From NCBI RefSeq assembly GCF_000315055.1, contig NZ_BAER01000013.1:1-49292 (forward strand): a stretch of 49,292 nucleotides of DNA, in the 5' to 3' direction. Every line of letters begins with the position of its first letter. Position 1 is the first letter of the stretch. Shown one piece after another: positions 1-7,484 of this stretch. The DNA is from Paraglaciecola polaris LMG 21857 (GTDB taxonomy: Bacteria; Pseudomonadota; Gammaproteobacteria; Enterobacterales; Alteromonadaceae). The position numbers were made by a program, and so were the translations under genes. The notes below the pieces were generated by a model. It was not told the DNA's origin. It saw only the letters and a list, made by a program, of their open reading frames with translations, and made no database searches.

Positions 1-229
1 ATTTATTACTGAACATCTTTTAGAGTCCTTTTTGGAAGAATTGTTATTTTGTATTGGTAGAGACAAGGTAAGCAGCAATAATCTTGCAAAGACTAGGTAA
101 AAAGCTCTATACACAAAAGGTAAAAAGGTGGGGAAATACGAAAGCTTATGGGCTTTGTTATAGGTCAATATCTAAAATAAGGTTTATAGTAAAAGACCGT
201 TATTCTGCCTACATTGTACTTAATTGAAT
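1..229. other. Intergenic leader, nothing recognised
   Basis: AT-rich sequence upstream of the first gene. I see no convincing open frame, terminator hairpin or RNA gene here. It presumably holds the promoter of the YjbR-family gene, but I cannot assign -35/-10 boxes with confidence. Confidence 0.4.
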
Positions 230-685
230 ATGAACATTCACCCTAATCATCAAGATCTTAGTCAAGTGCACGCTGACGCTCGCCAGTGGCTTTTAGACTT
301 TCCAGAAACCGCGGAGGACTTTCCGTTCGGGCCCGATGTAGCCGTGTTTAAAGTTAAAGGAAAAATGTATGCGACGCTCGCTTTAGGGAAAAAGGATAAA
401 AGCAATAAGCAGGAAAAAGACGTTAACACACCAGCAAGAGATAGTAATGCCGCGCATGAATACTGGATAAATCTCAAATGTGACCCACAAGAAGCAATTA
501 TGCTGCGTGACGTATTCAGTGCCGTCATACCTGGCTATCACATGAACAAGCAACATTGGAACACGGTGAAACTGGATGGCAGCTTACCGCAAGGTGAGAT
601 TAAGCGCATGATCTACAACTCATACATGTTAGTGGTCAATAAGTTGCCAAAGAAAGACCAAGTGTCGATTTTGATCCACCTATAG
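230..685 (+). CDS. MmcQ/YjbR family protein
   Basis: Short cytosolic protein of about 151 residues with the YjbR/MmcQ (CyaY-like fold) pattern: an N-terminal helix ending in the phrase FPETAEDFPFGPDVAVFKV, a K-G-K-M-Y-A strand, then W-x-N-L-K-C and a C-terminal H-W-N-T-V segment typical of the family. These proteins are often annotated as DNA-binding, but their biological role is poorly defined. A charged insert (around residues 50-70, many K/D/N) is longer than in compact members. The longest frame begins at a TTG at 224; the ATG at 230 is preferred because it is a normal start and loses only two residues. No clear ribosome-binding site is visible. It stands alone, followed by a 240-bp gap before csbD. 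Confidence 0.75.
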   Translation: MNIHPNHQDLSQVHADARQWLLDFPETAEDFPFGPDVAVFKVKGKMYATLALGKKDKSNKQEKDVNTPARDSNAAHEYWINLKCDPQEAIMLRDVFSAVIPGYHMNKQHWNTVKLDGSLPQGEIKRMIYNSYMLVVNKLPKKDQVSILIHL

Positions 686-925
686 TCATTGCTCCAAAGA
701 CCACCACATAACTCACTTCTCAACCTGATGCCACGACATTACGACTGTGTTGGCAAACACAAATAATGGCAGTGAACGGCAGATGGACATACTGACCTAC
801 CGTTTTGCTCGGTAAAGCGTGTTTACCTATTTTGACTCCAGTGGCACGTTGCTTGCTTTTTAACCTTTGAAGTACGTCTGCACACAGCGGGTGTTCAGAC
901 AATTTTCGCCATGAAGGAGATGCTC

Positions 926-1123
926 ATGAATCAAGATCAAGTTGAAGGAAATTGGAAACAGTTAAAAGGTAAAGCTCAGCAGAAATGGGGTGATTTAACT
1001 GACGATGATGTGGATAAAATGAAAGGTAGCCGCACTGAACTGGTTGGAAAAATTCAAGAGAAGTACGGCAAGTCCAAGGAAGAGGCGGAGCGAGAGGTAG
1101 ACGACTTCTACAATAGTAACTAA
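926..1123 (+). CDS. CsbD-like general stress protein
   Basis: Hydrophilic 65-residue protein of the CsbD/YjbJ family. Seen features: the opening MNQDQVEGNWKQLKGKAQQK, the central W-G-D-L-T-D-D-D, and a charged C-terminus ending in V-D-D-F-Y. CsbD proteins accumulate under general stress or stationary phase in many bacteria, but their molecular function is unknown. The start at 926 is chosen because AAGGAG (914-919) lies 6 nt upstream; the ATG at 911 overlaps that site and would add five residues. A strong hairpin terminator follows immediately (1148-1206), so it is monocistronic on the 3' side. The DUF1328 gene downstream is another small protein type often found with it, suggesting a shared stress context (inference). 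Confidence 0.88.
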   Translation: MNQDQVEGNWKQLKGKAQQKWGDLTDDDVDKMKGSRTELVGKIQEKYGKSKEEAEREVDDFYNSN

Positions 1124-1147
1124 TATTTAGTTTAAATAGCCTTTATG

Positions 1148-1206
1148 AAGCGCCTGACGGAGATGATCCCAAAATACGGGGAAGTCTCTTTTCAGGCGCT
1201 TTTTTG
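1148..1206 (+). terminator. Rho-independent terminator of csbD
   Basis: Stem AAGCGCCTGA (1148-1157) pairs with TCAGGCGCTT (1192-1201) and is followed by a run of T. Inside the loop a second stem (GAGA...TCTC and TCCC...GGGA) extends the structure, giving an unusually long interrupted hairpin of about 54 nt. Confidence 0.85.
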
Positions 1207-1473
1207 ATCTATCTTTAGCGATATTACTCTCCAGAAAATGCAATCAACCCTTCACTTACACTTCTAAAAATCTAGACAATTTGATTACTCGATATCGTGA
1301 AAATATTACAACTGGGTAATAAATTTATTCATAATGCTGGCACCACCAGACATTCAATTAAGGTGAAGACATGAGCGGTTAAGCCGCGTCGGGTATCGTG
1401 TTTCTTTAAACATAGGCCATTTGGCACAGTTGAAGCATTACTTAAAGTCCATAAATCATGATAAGGAATGTGT
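1207..1473. other. Intergenic region before DUF1328 gene
   Basis: About 270 bp without a supported gene. It presumably carries the promoter of the 53-codon gene at 1474. A minus-strand frame here reads through the DUF1328 gene and has no family resemblance. No clear promoter hexamers were assigned. Confidence 0.4.
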
Positions 1474-1635
1474 ATGTTACGTTGGGCTGTTATTTTTCTC
1501 GTTATCGCACTGGTTGCAGCAGTGCTAGGTTTCGGCGGCATTGCAGGCTCTGCAGCCGGTATTGCTAAGATTATTTTCTTTGTATTTCTCGTTTTACTGG
1601 TGATTTCACTGGTGATGGGCAGAAGAAAAGTTTAG
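1474..1635 (+). CDS. DUF1328 small membrane protein
   Basis: A 53-residue protein that short-ORF cut-offs miss. It opens with [20 protein letters not shown], continues [12 protein letters not shown] and ends in a second hydrophobic stretch and the basic tail G-R-R-K-V. This is the two-helix hairpin of the DUF1328 (YtjA-type) family, a predicted inner-membrane protein of unknown function. AAGGA at about 1463-1467 lies a suitable distance upstream of the ATG. A compact terminator follows at 1653. Family membership is clear from length, the L-R-W start and the glycine-rich centre. Its role here is unknown; proximity to csbD hints at envelope or general stress, which is inference only. Confidence 0.9.
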   Translation: MLRWAVIFLVIALVAAVLGFGGIAGSAAGIAKIIFFVFLVLLVISLVMGRRKV

Positions 1636-1652
1636 CGAATTTATTGTTGAAC

Positions 1653-1676
1653 AGGCTGCCGATGGCAGCCTTTTTT
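1653..1676 (+). terminator. Rho-independent terminator of DUF1328 gene
   Basis: Perfect 8-bp stem AGGCTGCC/GGCAGCCT with a 3-nt loop, followed by six T. It lies 17 nt after the stop codon at 1635. Confidence 0.92.
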
Positions 1677-1797
1677 GTTCGTTTATTCAACCCAAATAGC
1701 CGCGACGCCTTTTACCATCCCATCTTGATATTTCCCTTAACCCATTGAATACCGTATTCACACTTATTCCCTCATGATTAAAACAATAAATTTGCCA

Positions 1798-2712
1798 CTA
1801 GAACGGGGCATAGTCGTCAGGTGCTGTTGTGGGTAAGGTCCAGCGTTCATTCGCGTCGACAGGAATAGGCTGGGCTCCTTGAGACGGCAATCTACCTTGC
1901 TCGCCAAACAACCAGAGTACAAAGTTGGTGCGCTCGCCACTGGTTATTGGCTGGGCCGCGTGTACCACCTTGCCCCGGTGCAATATAGCGCTGCCAGGCG
2001 TGAATGTTATCCCTTTCATTTTGCCTGTTTCTGAGTCATAAAAGTCCACAGTTGAGCCGGTAAATAGCGCATCTGGCGGGTTCAAATTAATGTTAAGCGT
2101 GACTGCCGAGGCATCTGTGTGCGGACGAATCGAATTGTCTGTGTTTGGTCGATAATGGATAGAAAAGCCAAACGCTTGATCGTCGTAGCCTATTATTTCT
2201 GGAAACAGCATACGGGCTATGGGACGCATATACATATCAATCATTTGACGATAAAACGTTTGAAAGCTAGGGGCCGCCAGATATCCTTCTGAGCGGCTGT
2301 CGAGCATGGCTCCGCGGCGGTTTAGCACTATTCCATAGGGCGGACGCAGGGGGATCTGTGCATCCCATACGCTTTCAAGGTAATCACGCAAGTCAGCAAG
2401 ACGCTTAGGATCGAAAAATTGAAACCGGAAAACGTCAGATGCGACTTCTTGCAACAAATCTTGCACTGCTAGTTCTTTTGTTGGGTCTTGCCATGCCTGT
2501 GTTACGGCGTTGCGTAAATCTTTATCCAGTAACGAGCTGTCGAGGGGAAGTAGGTCGTCTTTCTGGTCCACTTCCCATTCTTGCCACGCATGACTGAGTA
2601 AGTCTTGATTTGTGTTCCAAAACTGCTCTACGGACGGCTCGCGGTAAAGCATTGCTTCTCGCGAAGGTAATGTTAAGGCGCGTGCGCTTTGTAAGGGATT
2701 AAGTGACATCAT
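1798..2712 (-). CDS. 2OG-Fe(II) oxygenase family protein
   Basis: Soluble protein of about 304 residues with the Fe(II)/2-oxoglutarate dioxygenase facial triad. H198-T-D200 sits in R-P-H-T-D-A-S-A-V-T, the distal histidine H251 in V-V-H-A-A-Q-P, and the 2OG-binding arginine R261 in G-E-R-T-N-F. The N-terminal 100 residues are helical-looking and not assigned. The arrangement resembles prolyl/lysyl-hydroxylase-like oxygenases acting on proteins or small molecules; the substrate cannot be told from sequence. Two tandem ATG codons (2712 and 2709) can serve as start, with GGAG about 9 nt upstream. It is on the strand opposite to the small stress genes and separated by over 300 bp from the next gene on its strand, so it is probably monocistronic. 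Confidence 0.78.
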   Translation of the reverse strand: MMSLNPLQSARALTLPSREAMLYREPSVEQFWNTNQDLLSHAWQEWEVDQKDDLLPLDSSLLDKDLRNAVTQAWQDPTKELAVQDLLQEVASDVFRFQFFDPKRLADLRDYLESVWDAQIPLRPPYGIVLNRRGAMLDSRSEGYLAAPSFQTFYRQMIDMYMRPIARMLFPEIIGYDDQAFGFSIHYRPNTDNSIRPHTDASAVTLNINLNPPDALFTGSTVDFYDSETGKMKGITFTPGSAILHRGKVVHAAQPITSGERTNFVLWLFGEQGRLPSQGAQPIPVDANERWTLPTTAPDDYAPF

Positions 2713-2863
2713 TTAAATTAACTCCAAATAGGTTGCTAGGTAATCGCTTTTACCTTGGCTAGGACGCTAATTTATTACACCTTGCAGTCTAAATAAATGG
2801 GGGTATTAGGTAAACAGAATTTAGTTTTTGTATATAATCGGTTGGGATTAAGGAGGTGTGCTT
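2713..2863. promoter_or_regulatory. Intergenic region with candidate plus-strand promoter
   Basis: Lies between the oxygenase start (minus strand) and the possible small gene at 2864. A TATAAT-like -10 lies at about 2832-2838, 13 nt before an AGGAGG motif (2851-2856). No good -35 was identified. The minus-strand promoter of the oxygenase must also lie here. Confidence 0.35.
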
Positions 2864-2974
2864 TTGTCGAAATCGCTGGGTATGCTGGGGCAGAGCTTGC
2901 TTGCTATTATTGAAACGGCGTGCGACGGGCGACGTCGGCTTACAGTGCATGTGCATAGCGCTTCGAGTAAATAG
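2864..2974 (+). CDS. Possible 36-residue small protein
   Basis: Frame starting at TTG 2864, seven nt after a perfect AGGAGG (2851-2856), and ending at TAG 2972-2974. The product reads (M)SKSLGMLGQSLLAIIET followed by a basic R-R-R cluster and a histidine-rich tail. The first half would form an amphipathic helix. Support comes from the TATAAT-like box upstream, the strong ribosome-binding site and the downstream hairpin (2998-3023). Against it are the non-ATG start, no recognised family and no visible homologue in the window. A small RNA is an alternative. A longer overlapping frame from GTG 2856 is less likely because its start lies inside the ribosome-binding site. Confidence 0.3.
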   Translation: MSKSLGMLGQSLLAIIETACDGRRRLTVHVHSASSK

Positions 2975-2997
2975 CCGTGACAGGATTTATTTGGCAT

Positions 2998-3023
2998 CAA
3001 GCATAGTTAAAAGGCTATGCTTG
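2998..3023. terminator. Hairpin between small ORF and YHYH gene
   Basis: Perfect 9-bp stem CAAGCATAG/CTATGCTTG with an 8-nt loop. It lies just after the stop of the minus-strand YHYH gene and after the possible plus-strand small gene. No T-run follows on either strand, so it would be a weak or factor-assisted terminator. Confidence 0.4.
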
Positions 3024-3035
3024 ATTCCATGGCCG

Positions 3036-4334
3036 TTATTGTTCTGGGCGCCGGGGTAGGGCAGACTTTAATGCAGCTTCACTGACCTTTAGTTTATCGG
3101 CAACGACCGCCAGATCCGCTTCTGGGCCGCCAGCATCTCGCATGACTTGCATCAATTTCTGTTGTGAAACCCCCAGTTTTTCCGCGGCTTGTTCAAAGCC
3201 TGGAGGAACCATATTGCTTGGGCGCTCACCGCGGCCTCCGGGTGGTTCGTTGCGAGTGATTTTAGTCCCCGCTGGTGGGTGGGCACCCACACCTGCTTGG
3301 GCAGTGGTCGAAAAGTTATTTTTAGCCACCACGCCTTTAAGGCACTTGGGTAAGTTAGGGAACTCATTGCTTGAATGATAGTGATATGCACTGATACCGC
3401 TTTCGCTAATTGTGCCTGTGTGACCATTACATTCATCTAAGTCAGTGGGCATCAAGTTATTTGCATCGACGCTGCCGTATATCGGCACGCCATCAAAGGC
3501 ATAGCCAAATAGTGCCGCTGGATCTTGGGGCAAGTTAGTACAGCTGGTATCCACGTGTGCATGTGCATACACAGTATCAATATCACTTGAGGTGCCGTGA
3601 TAATGGTACCAGCCGCCTGGGTCAACGTGACCTGCGCAGGTATCAAGGGCGGGTAAGTGACCGGTTTGTTTTACACTGGGGGCATCAGAAAATATTGGTA
3701 CACCCGCGAGGGCAATGCCCACTTTTGATACCACGCCTAAACGCGTTGTTTTTTGTGCCATGACCGGCGTGGTGGGTATGAGTAGGGTGATCTTAACGTC
3801 TCGATCTTCTGATACTTGAATGCAGGCATGATCGACTGTGGGCTTTGAGGTGGCGTTATCAACGATGTGCACTGTGCCGTCGTCATCGTAAAAGGTATAG
3901 CCTTGTTCATTTAACATGCTTAAAAATACTTTATCTAATCGGTATAGACCTGCCTTGGTGCCATCCCAGTCCCATATGCCGCCTTTATCGTCTAAGGTTT
4001 TGGGGCAAAACGGGCCTATTTGCATGTCATCAGGCAGATACTTCAACACCAGTTTTGCACACTGGGCGTCATCGCCATTTTCTAGTGTGCAGTCAACAAT
4101 TTCTGGTTGCTTGGCCAAGGCGTTCAAGCTAAATAAGTTTATATCCACTTGTGACGCGTTGGCGACTTGCGCTGAATATGGTGCTTCTGTGGTGGTTGTT
4201 TCACTGCCGCAAGCGGATAACAATAATGGCGCGCTCAGTGCGACGAATGCCATTTTACCTGCTCTAGCACATATGTTTTTGCCAGAGCGTGTGAAGGGTA
4301 TATTCCTAGAATTTAATAAGTGACGGCTTGTCAT
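3036..4334 (-). CDS. YHYH-domain lipoprotein
   Basis: Predicted exported lipoprotein of 432 residues. A hydrophobic segment after a basic region ends in lipobox L39-S-A-C42, so the mature protein would begin at Cys42 (followed by G-S). The body matches the YHYH domain: the Y-H-Y-H signature occurs twice, at about 243-246 (G-G-W-Y-H-Y-H-G) and 317-320 (S-A-Y-H-Y-H-S), with H-A-H-V and F-G-Y-A-F-D-G-V-P-I-Y-G between them. Histidine-rich motifs suggest metal binding, but no reaction is established for this family. The C-terminal 70 residues (P-P-G-F-E-Q-A-A-E-K-L-G and a short helical repeat) look like a separate small helical domain. AAGG lies upstream of the ATG at 4334. An internal ATG (M28) would also give a lipoprotein signal. 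Confidence 0.8.
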   Translation of the reverse strand: MTSRHLLNSRNIPFTRSGKNICARAGKMAFVALSAPLLLSACGSETTTTEAPYSAQVANASQVDINLFSLNALAKQPEIVDCTLENGDDAQCAKLVLKYLPDDMQIGPFCPKTLDDKGGIWDWDGTKAGLYRLDKVFLSMLNEQGYTFYDDDGTVHIVDNATSKPTVDHACIQVSEDRDVKITLLIPTTPVMAQKTTRLGVVSKVGIALAGVPIFSDAPSVKQTGHLPALDTCAGHVDPGGWYHYHGTSSDIDTVYAHAHVDTSCTNLPQDPAALFGYAFDGVPIYGSVDANNLMPTDLDECNGHTGTISESGISAYHYHSSNEFPNLPKCLKGVVAKNNFSTTAQAGVGAHPPAGTKITRNEPPGGRGERPSNMVPPGFEQAAEKLGVSQQKLMQVMRDAGGPEADLAVVADKLKVSEAALKSALPRRPEQ

Positions 4335-4495
4335 ACATTACCTTGTGATAAAACGAGTTGGTTTGGTCTCGAAGAGGTGAAATAGTGAACCCAAGGGCAC
4401 GCTAGCGTAAACATAAGTTCGGTTGTTGGTCTTATTTTACGACAGGGAATGATAACGTAATTTCCATTCGCTGCTTAGTCATCAAGTGTGCAGAA

Positions 4496-5941
4496 TTAGC
4501 GCAGATATGTATCTGTGTCTATTGGCCCTGCATCATCGATAGTTTCTTGCTCGCAAACCAATTCACACAATAAACCTAACTGGGTATAAATCGATTGATT
4601 GGGAATATTGCCCATGTTTATGCGCAAGCAATCCTGGTACAGCGTTGTGGTTGAAAACATATTTCCTGCTTTGACATAAACATTTTGTTGGGCAAGTGTT
4701 ACGGCCAATTTTTGGGTGTTCACCTTTGGCAGTTTGAGCCATAAAACCAGTCCTCCGCTAGGCGGGAAAACGTGAGCCTGTGGTGGTAAATGCGTTTGCA
4801 AAAAGGAAATGTATTGGGTACTGATAACACGCAGCGCACGGTTCACCTTATGCAGGTGCCTTGTGTAATATCCTTTTGCAATATATTGCGCCAGCGCGAG
4901 TTGAATAGGTTGATTTACTCCTAAGGTTCTAACCATGCGTTGTTGAATAAATTTATCCGTAAAGCGCCCAGGCAAGCACCAACCGATACGTAACCCAGGG
5001 GCGAGGGTTTTCGAAACGCTAGCACACCACATGACCCATCCATCTTGGTCATAATGCTTTATGGGCAGGGGCACAGTACGCTGGTGGCTTAACTCTCTAA
5101 ATACATCGTCTTCAATGATAGGCACGTGGTATTTTGCGCCCATCCCAGCAATAGCCTTTTTTTGCTGATGGGAAAGGCTATGCCCAGTGGGATTTTGATG
5201 ATTAGCGGTAAACAGACACGCTTTAACGCCTGTGTTTTTTAAGGCATTTTCAAGCTGCATGAGATCCATACCATGCTCAGTGCTGGGAATTTCAATCACG
5301 GCGCGGCCAAGGGTGGTTAAAATATCCAGTAAGCCGGAATAACATGGGGAGCTAACCGCAATCACATCGCCTGATTGGCTAACCGTTTCCAGGGCAATTA
5401 ATACGGCATCTAAACAGCCATTCGTAATGACCAGTTCATCTGCGTTGACGGCAAAACCTTGTTGGGTGAAATGACCTGAGAGTTGTTTTCGCAGCGCTAA
5501 GCTGCCGTTTATTTCATCATACAATAGATTAAAATCAGCTTGTTTAGTGGCTGCTTTTAGACATCGAGCCAGTGCGTCTCGGTCAATCAGTTTTGCATCT
5601 AATTGGGCTGTGGCCAATGAGTAGTCACTGTCAGCAACGGGACGTTGTTCTGGGCGTTTGTCTATGTTGCAAACGGCACTTTTAAAAACAGGAAAGGTAT
5701 GCCTTTTTATCCCAGAGCCTTCTTGGGGCAAAGGGCGTTGTACGTAGTAACCTTTTTTATACTCTGGTGTTAGGTAGTCACGTTTTTCCAAATAGCGATA
5801 ACACGCCAGTGCGGTGGTCATACTGATATTGTGGAGTTGGCAGAAGCTTCGTAACGATGGCATTTTTGCACCACTGTCTATTAGCTGTTGTTCGATTTGC
5901 CCTATCAACTGCGTCGCGATTTGAATGTATTTTGCGGTCAT
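4496..5941 (-). CDS. MocR-family (GntR-aminotransferase) transcriptional regulator
   Basis: Protein of 481 residues in two parts. Residues 1-70 form a GntR winged helix (K-M-P-S-L-R-S-F-C then a recognition helix S-M-T-T-A-L-A-C-Y-R-Y-L). Residues 100-470 form a fold-type I aminotransferase-like domain with N-P-T-G (250-253), E-D-D (277-279) and the PLP lysine K311 in S-V-S-K-T-L-A-P-G-L-R. MocR regulators use PLP or an amino-acid/amine aldimine as signal and normally control a divergent target gene. Here the divergent neighbour is a PLP decarboxylase, 104 bp away, and that gap carries an exact 12-bp direct repeat, as expected for MocR operators. It is therefore likely both autoregulator and activator/repressor of the decarboxylase. 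The effector is unknown. Confidence 0.9.
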   Translation of the reverse strand: MTAKYIQIATQLIGQIEQQLIDSGAKMPSLRSFCQLHNISMTTALACYRYLEKRDYLTPEYKKGYYVQRPLPQEGSGIKRHTFPVFKSAVCNIDKRPEQRPVADSDYSLATAQLDAKLIDRDALARCLKAATKQADFNLLYDEINGSLALRKQLSGHFTQQGFAVNADELVITNGCLDAVLIALETVSQSGDVIAVSSPCYSGLLDILTTLGRAVIEIPSTEHGMDLMQLENALKNTGVKACLFTANHQNPTGHSLSHQQKKAIAGMGAKYHVPIIEDDVFRELSHQRTVPLPIKHYDQDGWVMWCASVSKTLAPGLRIGWCLPGRFTDKFIQQRMVRTLGVNQPIQLALAQYIAKGYYTRHLHKVNRALRVISTQYISFLQTHLPPQAHVFPPSGGLVLWLKLPKVNTQKLAVTLAQQNVYVKAGNMFSTTTLYQDCLRINMGNIPNQSIYTQLGLLCELVCEQETIDDAGPIDTDTYLR

Positions 5942-5946
5942 ATTTT

Positions 5947-5998
5947 TCTGTTATCTAAAATTTATAATAAATACGTAAAAACTGTATCTGTTATCTAA
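5947..5998. promoter_or_regulatory. Candidate MocR operator: two direct repeats
   Basis: The 12-mer TCTGTTATCTAA occurs exactly twice, at 5947-5958 and 5987-5998, in direct orientation with starts 40 bp apart (about four helical turns). It fills the only non-coding gap between the MocR regulator and the decarboxylase. MocR proteins such as GabR and PdxR bind spaced direct repeats, which fits well. Confidence 0.7.
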
Positions 5999-6045
5999 TT
6001 ATGTAAAGCATAAACTAATCAAATGACGATAAACAGGAGAACACT

Positions 6046-7410
6046 ATGCAATATTGTAAGCGCAGCAACGACATCATACTTACCGCCTTGGGTGAACAGT
6101 TTAAGGCGTTTCATCAAAATTTAACTGAGCAACCTGTTGCCAGTGTTTTCACTGGCCCAGTGGTAGCAGAGCTACCAGATGTGGGCGTGTCATTCGAGGC
6201 ACTAAATACGCTTATTACTGAGCAGGTGCGACCAAACTTATCGGCCAGTAATGGAGGCCGCTATTGGGGATTCGTCACCGGAGGGGCAAATCCAGTTGCG
6301 ACCTATGCAGATTGGCTCGTCACGACCTTTAATCAAAATGTGTCAAAAGGGGGCGACTCCATTGCTTCTGATATTGAACGTCAAACCCTCGGTTGGTTAT
6401 GCGAGCTGTTTGCCTTGCCCCATACGTTTAACGGTATTTTTACCACCGGCGCCACTGCGGCAAATGTCTTGGTTGCCTTTACTGCAAGGCAGTACGCAGG
6501 ACATGCACAGAATATCGATATTACCCAAGCGGGTATGGCCGATTTAGACGTTGGCATATTCAGCGCGACGCCCCATGCAAGCATGGTGAAAAGTTTGGGT
6601 TTTGCTGGGTTTGGTCAAAATGGCTGGCAAAAAATAGCGTGCAATCCGAATAATGAGTCGATGGATATTAACGCCTTAGAGGTTGCCCTTGCTGAATGCA
6701 AAGCTGCCAGTAAAATTGTTATTGCCAGCGCCGCGACAGTGACTGGCACTGATTTTGATGACATTGAGGCTATCGCCACTTTGTGTCAAAAATATCATGC
6801 TTGGCTGCACGTTGATGCTGCTTTTGGCATATTCGAACGTTTAATAAACGGTAAAGACGGCAAAACCCGTGGTATCGAACGGGCTGATAGTATTACGTTA
6901 GATTGCCATAAATGGCTTAATGTGCCTTATGATTGTGGCGTGTTTTTAACCCAGCATATGGACTTATTAACCCAGTGTTGTGAGGTGAGTGCTGCGTATT
7001 TGGCCAGTCCGGAAAATACTTTGTCGTATATGTCTTTGGGCATTGAAAATTCCCGTCGCTTTCGTGCATTTCCGGTTTGGGCGACCTTATTGGCGTATGG
7101 TAAACAAGGGGTGACCGACAACATTAAGGCAAACATGCTCCATGCACGGCAGCTCGCTAACTGGTTAGACAAATCCGATAAGTATGAATTGCTAAAGCCC
7201 TGCGAGCTAAACGTGGTGTTGTTCAAACCGAATGCTGCCGTACTTAACCTTACCAGTGCACAGTGTATGGCCAAATTGAATGCATCGGGTCAGGTATTTC
7301 TGACCCCAGGCGCATGGCAGGGGGAACCTATCATTCGTGCCGCCTTAAGCAACTGGGCTACCAATGTTGACGATGTACAGCGTGTGATTGCTGCCCTCGA
7401 TGGTATCTAA
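6046..7410 (+). CDS. PLP-dependent (group II) decarboxylase
   Basis: Cytosolic enzyme of 454 residues of the aromatic/acidic amino-acid decarboxylase family (COG0076-type). Seen: T-P-H177-A-S (stacking histidine), H-V-D257-A-A (pyridine-nitrogen aspartate) and the PLP lysine K289 in D-C-H-K-W-L-N-V-P-Y-D-C-G. Early landmarks include G-G-R-Y-W-G-F-V-T-G-G (70-80) and the glycine/threonine-rich phosphate loop T-T-G-A-T-A-A-N (133-140). Such enzymes decarboxylate an L-amino acid to an amine and CO2; the substrate (aromatic, 2,4-diaminobutyrate, glutamate or other) cannot be fixed here. AGGAGA lies 5 nt before the ATG. It faces the MocR regulator divergently and ends at a bidirectional terminator shared with the TonB receptor gene. 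Confidence 0.85.
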   Translation: MQYCKRSNDIILTALGEQFKAFHQNLTEQPVASVFTGPVVAELPDVGVSFEALNTLITEQVRPNLSASNGGRYWGFVTGGANPVATYADWLVTTFNQNVSKGGDSIASDIERQTLGWLCELFALPHTFNGIFTTGATAANVLVAFTARQYAGHAQNIDITQAGMADLDVGIFSATPHASMVKSLGFAGFGQNGWQKIACNPNNESMDINALEVALAECKAASKIVIASAATVTGTDFDDIEAIATLCQKYHAWLHVDAAFGIFERLINGKDGKTRGIERADSITLDCHKWLNVPYDCGVFLTQHMDLLTQCCEVSAAYLASPENTLSYMSLGIENSRRFRAFPVWATLLAYGKQGVTDNIKANMLHARQLANWLDKSDKYELLKPCELNVVLFKPNAAVLNLTSAQCMAKLNASGQVFLTPGAWQGEPIIRAALSNWATNVDDVQRVIAALDGI

Positions 7411-7430
7411 GCGTTAACGTGGAGATACAA

Positions 7431-7465
7431 AAAAGCGCGTGATGCTTTGGGCATAACGCGCTTTT
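7431..7465. terminator. Bidirectional terminator, decarboxylase / TonB receptor
   Basis: Stem AAAAGCGCGT (7431-7440) pairs with ACGCGCTTTT (7456-7465) around a 15-nt loop, with A- and T-rich flanks. It serves both the plus-strand decarboxylase and the minus-strand receptor. Confidence 0.85.
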
Positions 7466-7484
7466 GTCACTCAATCAAACCCCT

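Noticed and set aside
720-902. Minus-strand 60-codon frame before csbD
   Set aside because: No family resemblance, no ribosome-binding site, and it lies in the likely csbD promoter region.
1329-1541. Minus-strand 70-codon frame
   Set aside because: Overlaps the well-supported DUF1328 gene on the other strand; low-complexity, unrecognised product.
2856-3059. 67-codon plus-strand frame rich in Cys, Trp and Arg
   Set aside because: Its GTG start lies inside the AGGAGG motif and it runs into the YHYH gene. The shorter frame from TTG 2864 fits the signals better.
3142-4323. Several plus-strand frames opposite the YHYH gene
   Set aside because: Shadows of the minus-strand coding sequence; no motifs and no start signals.
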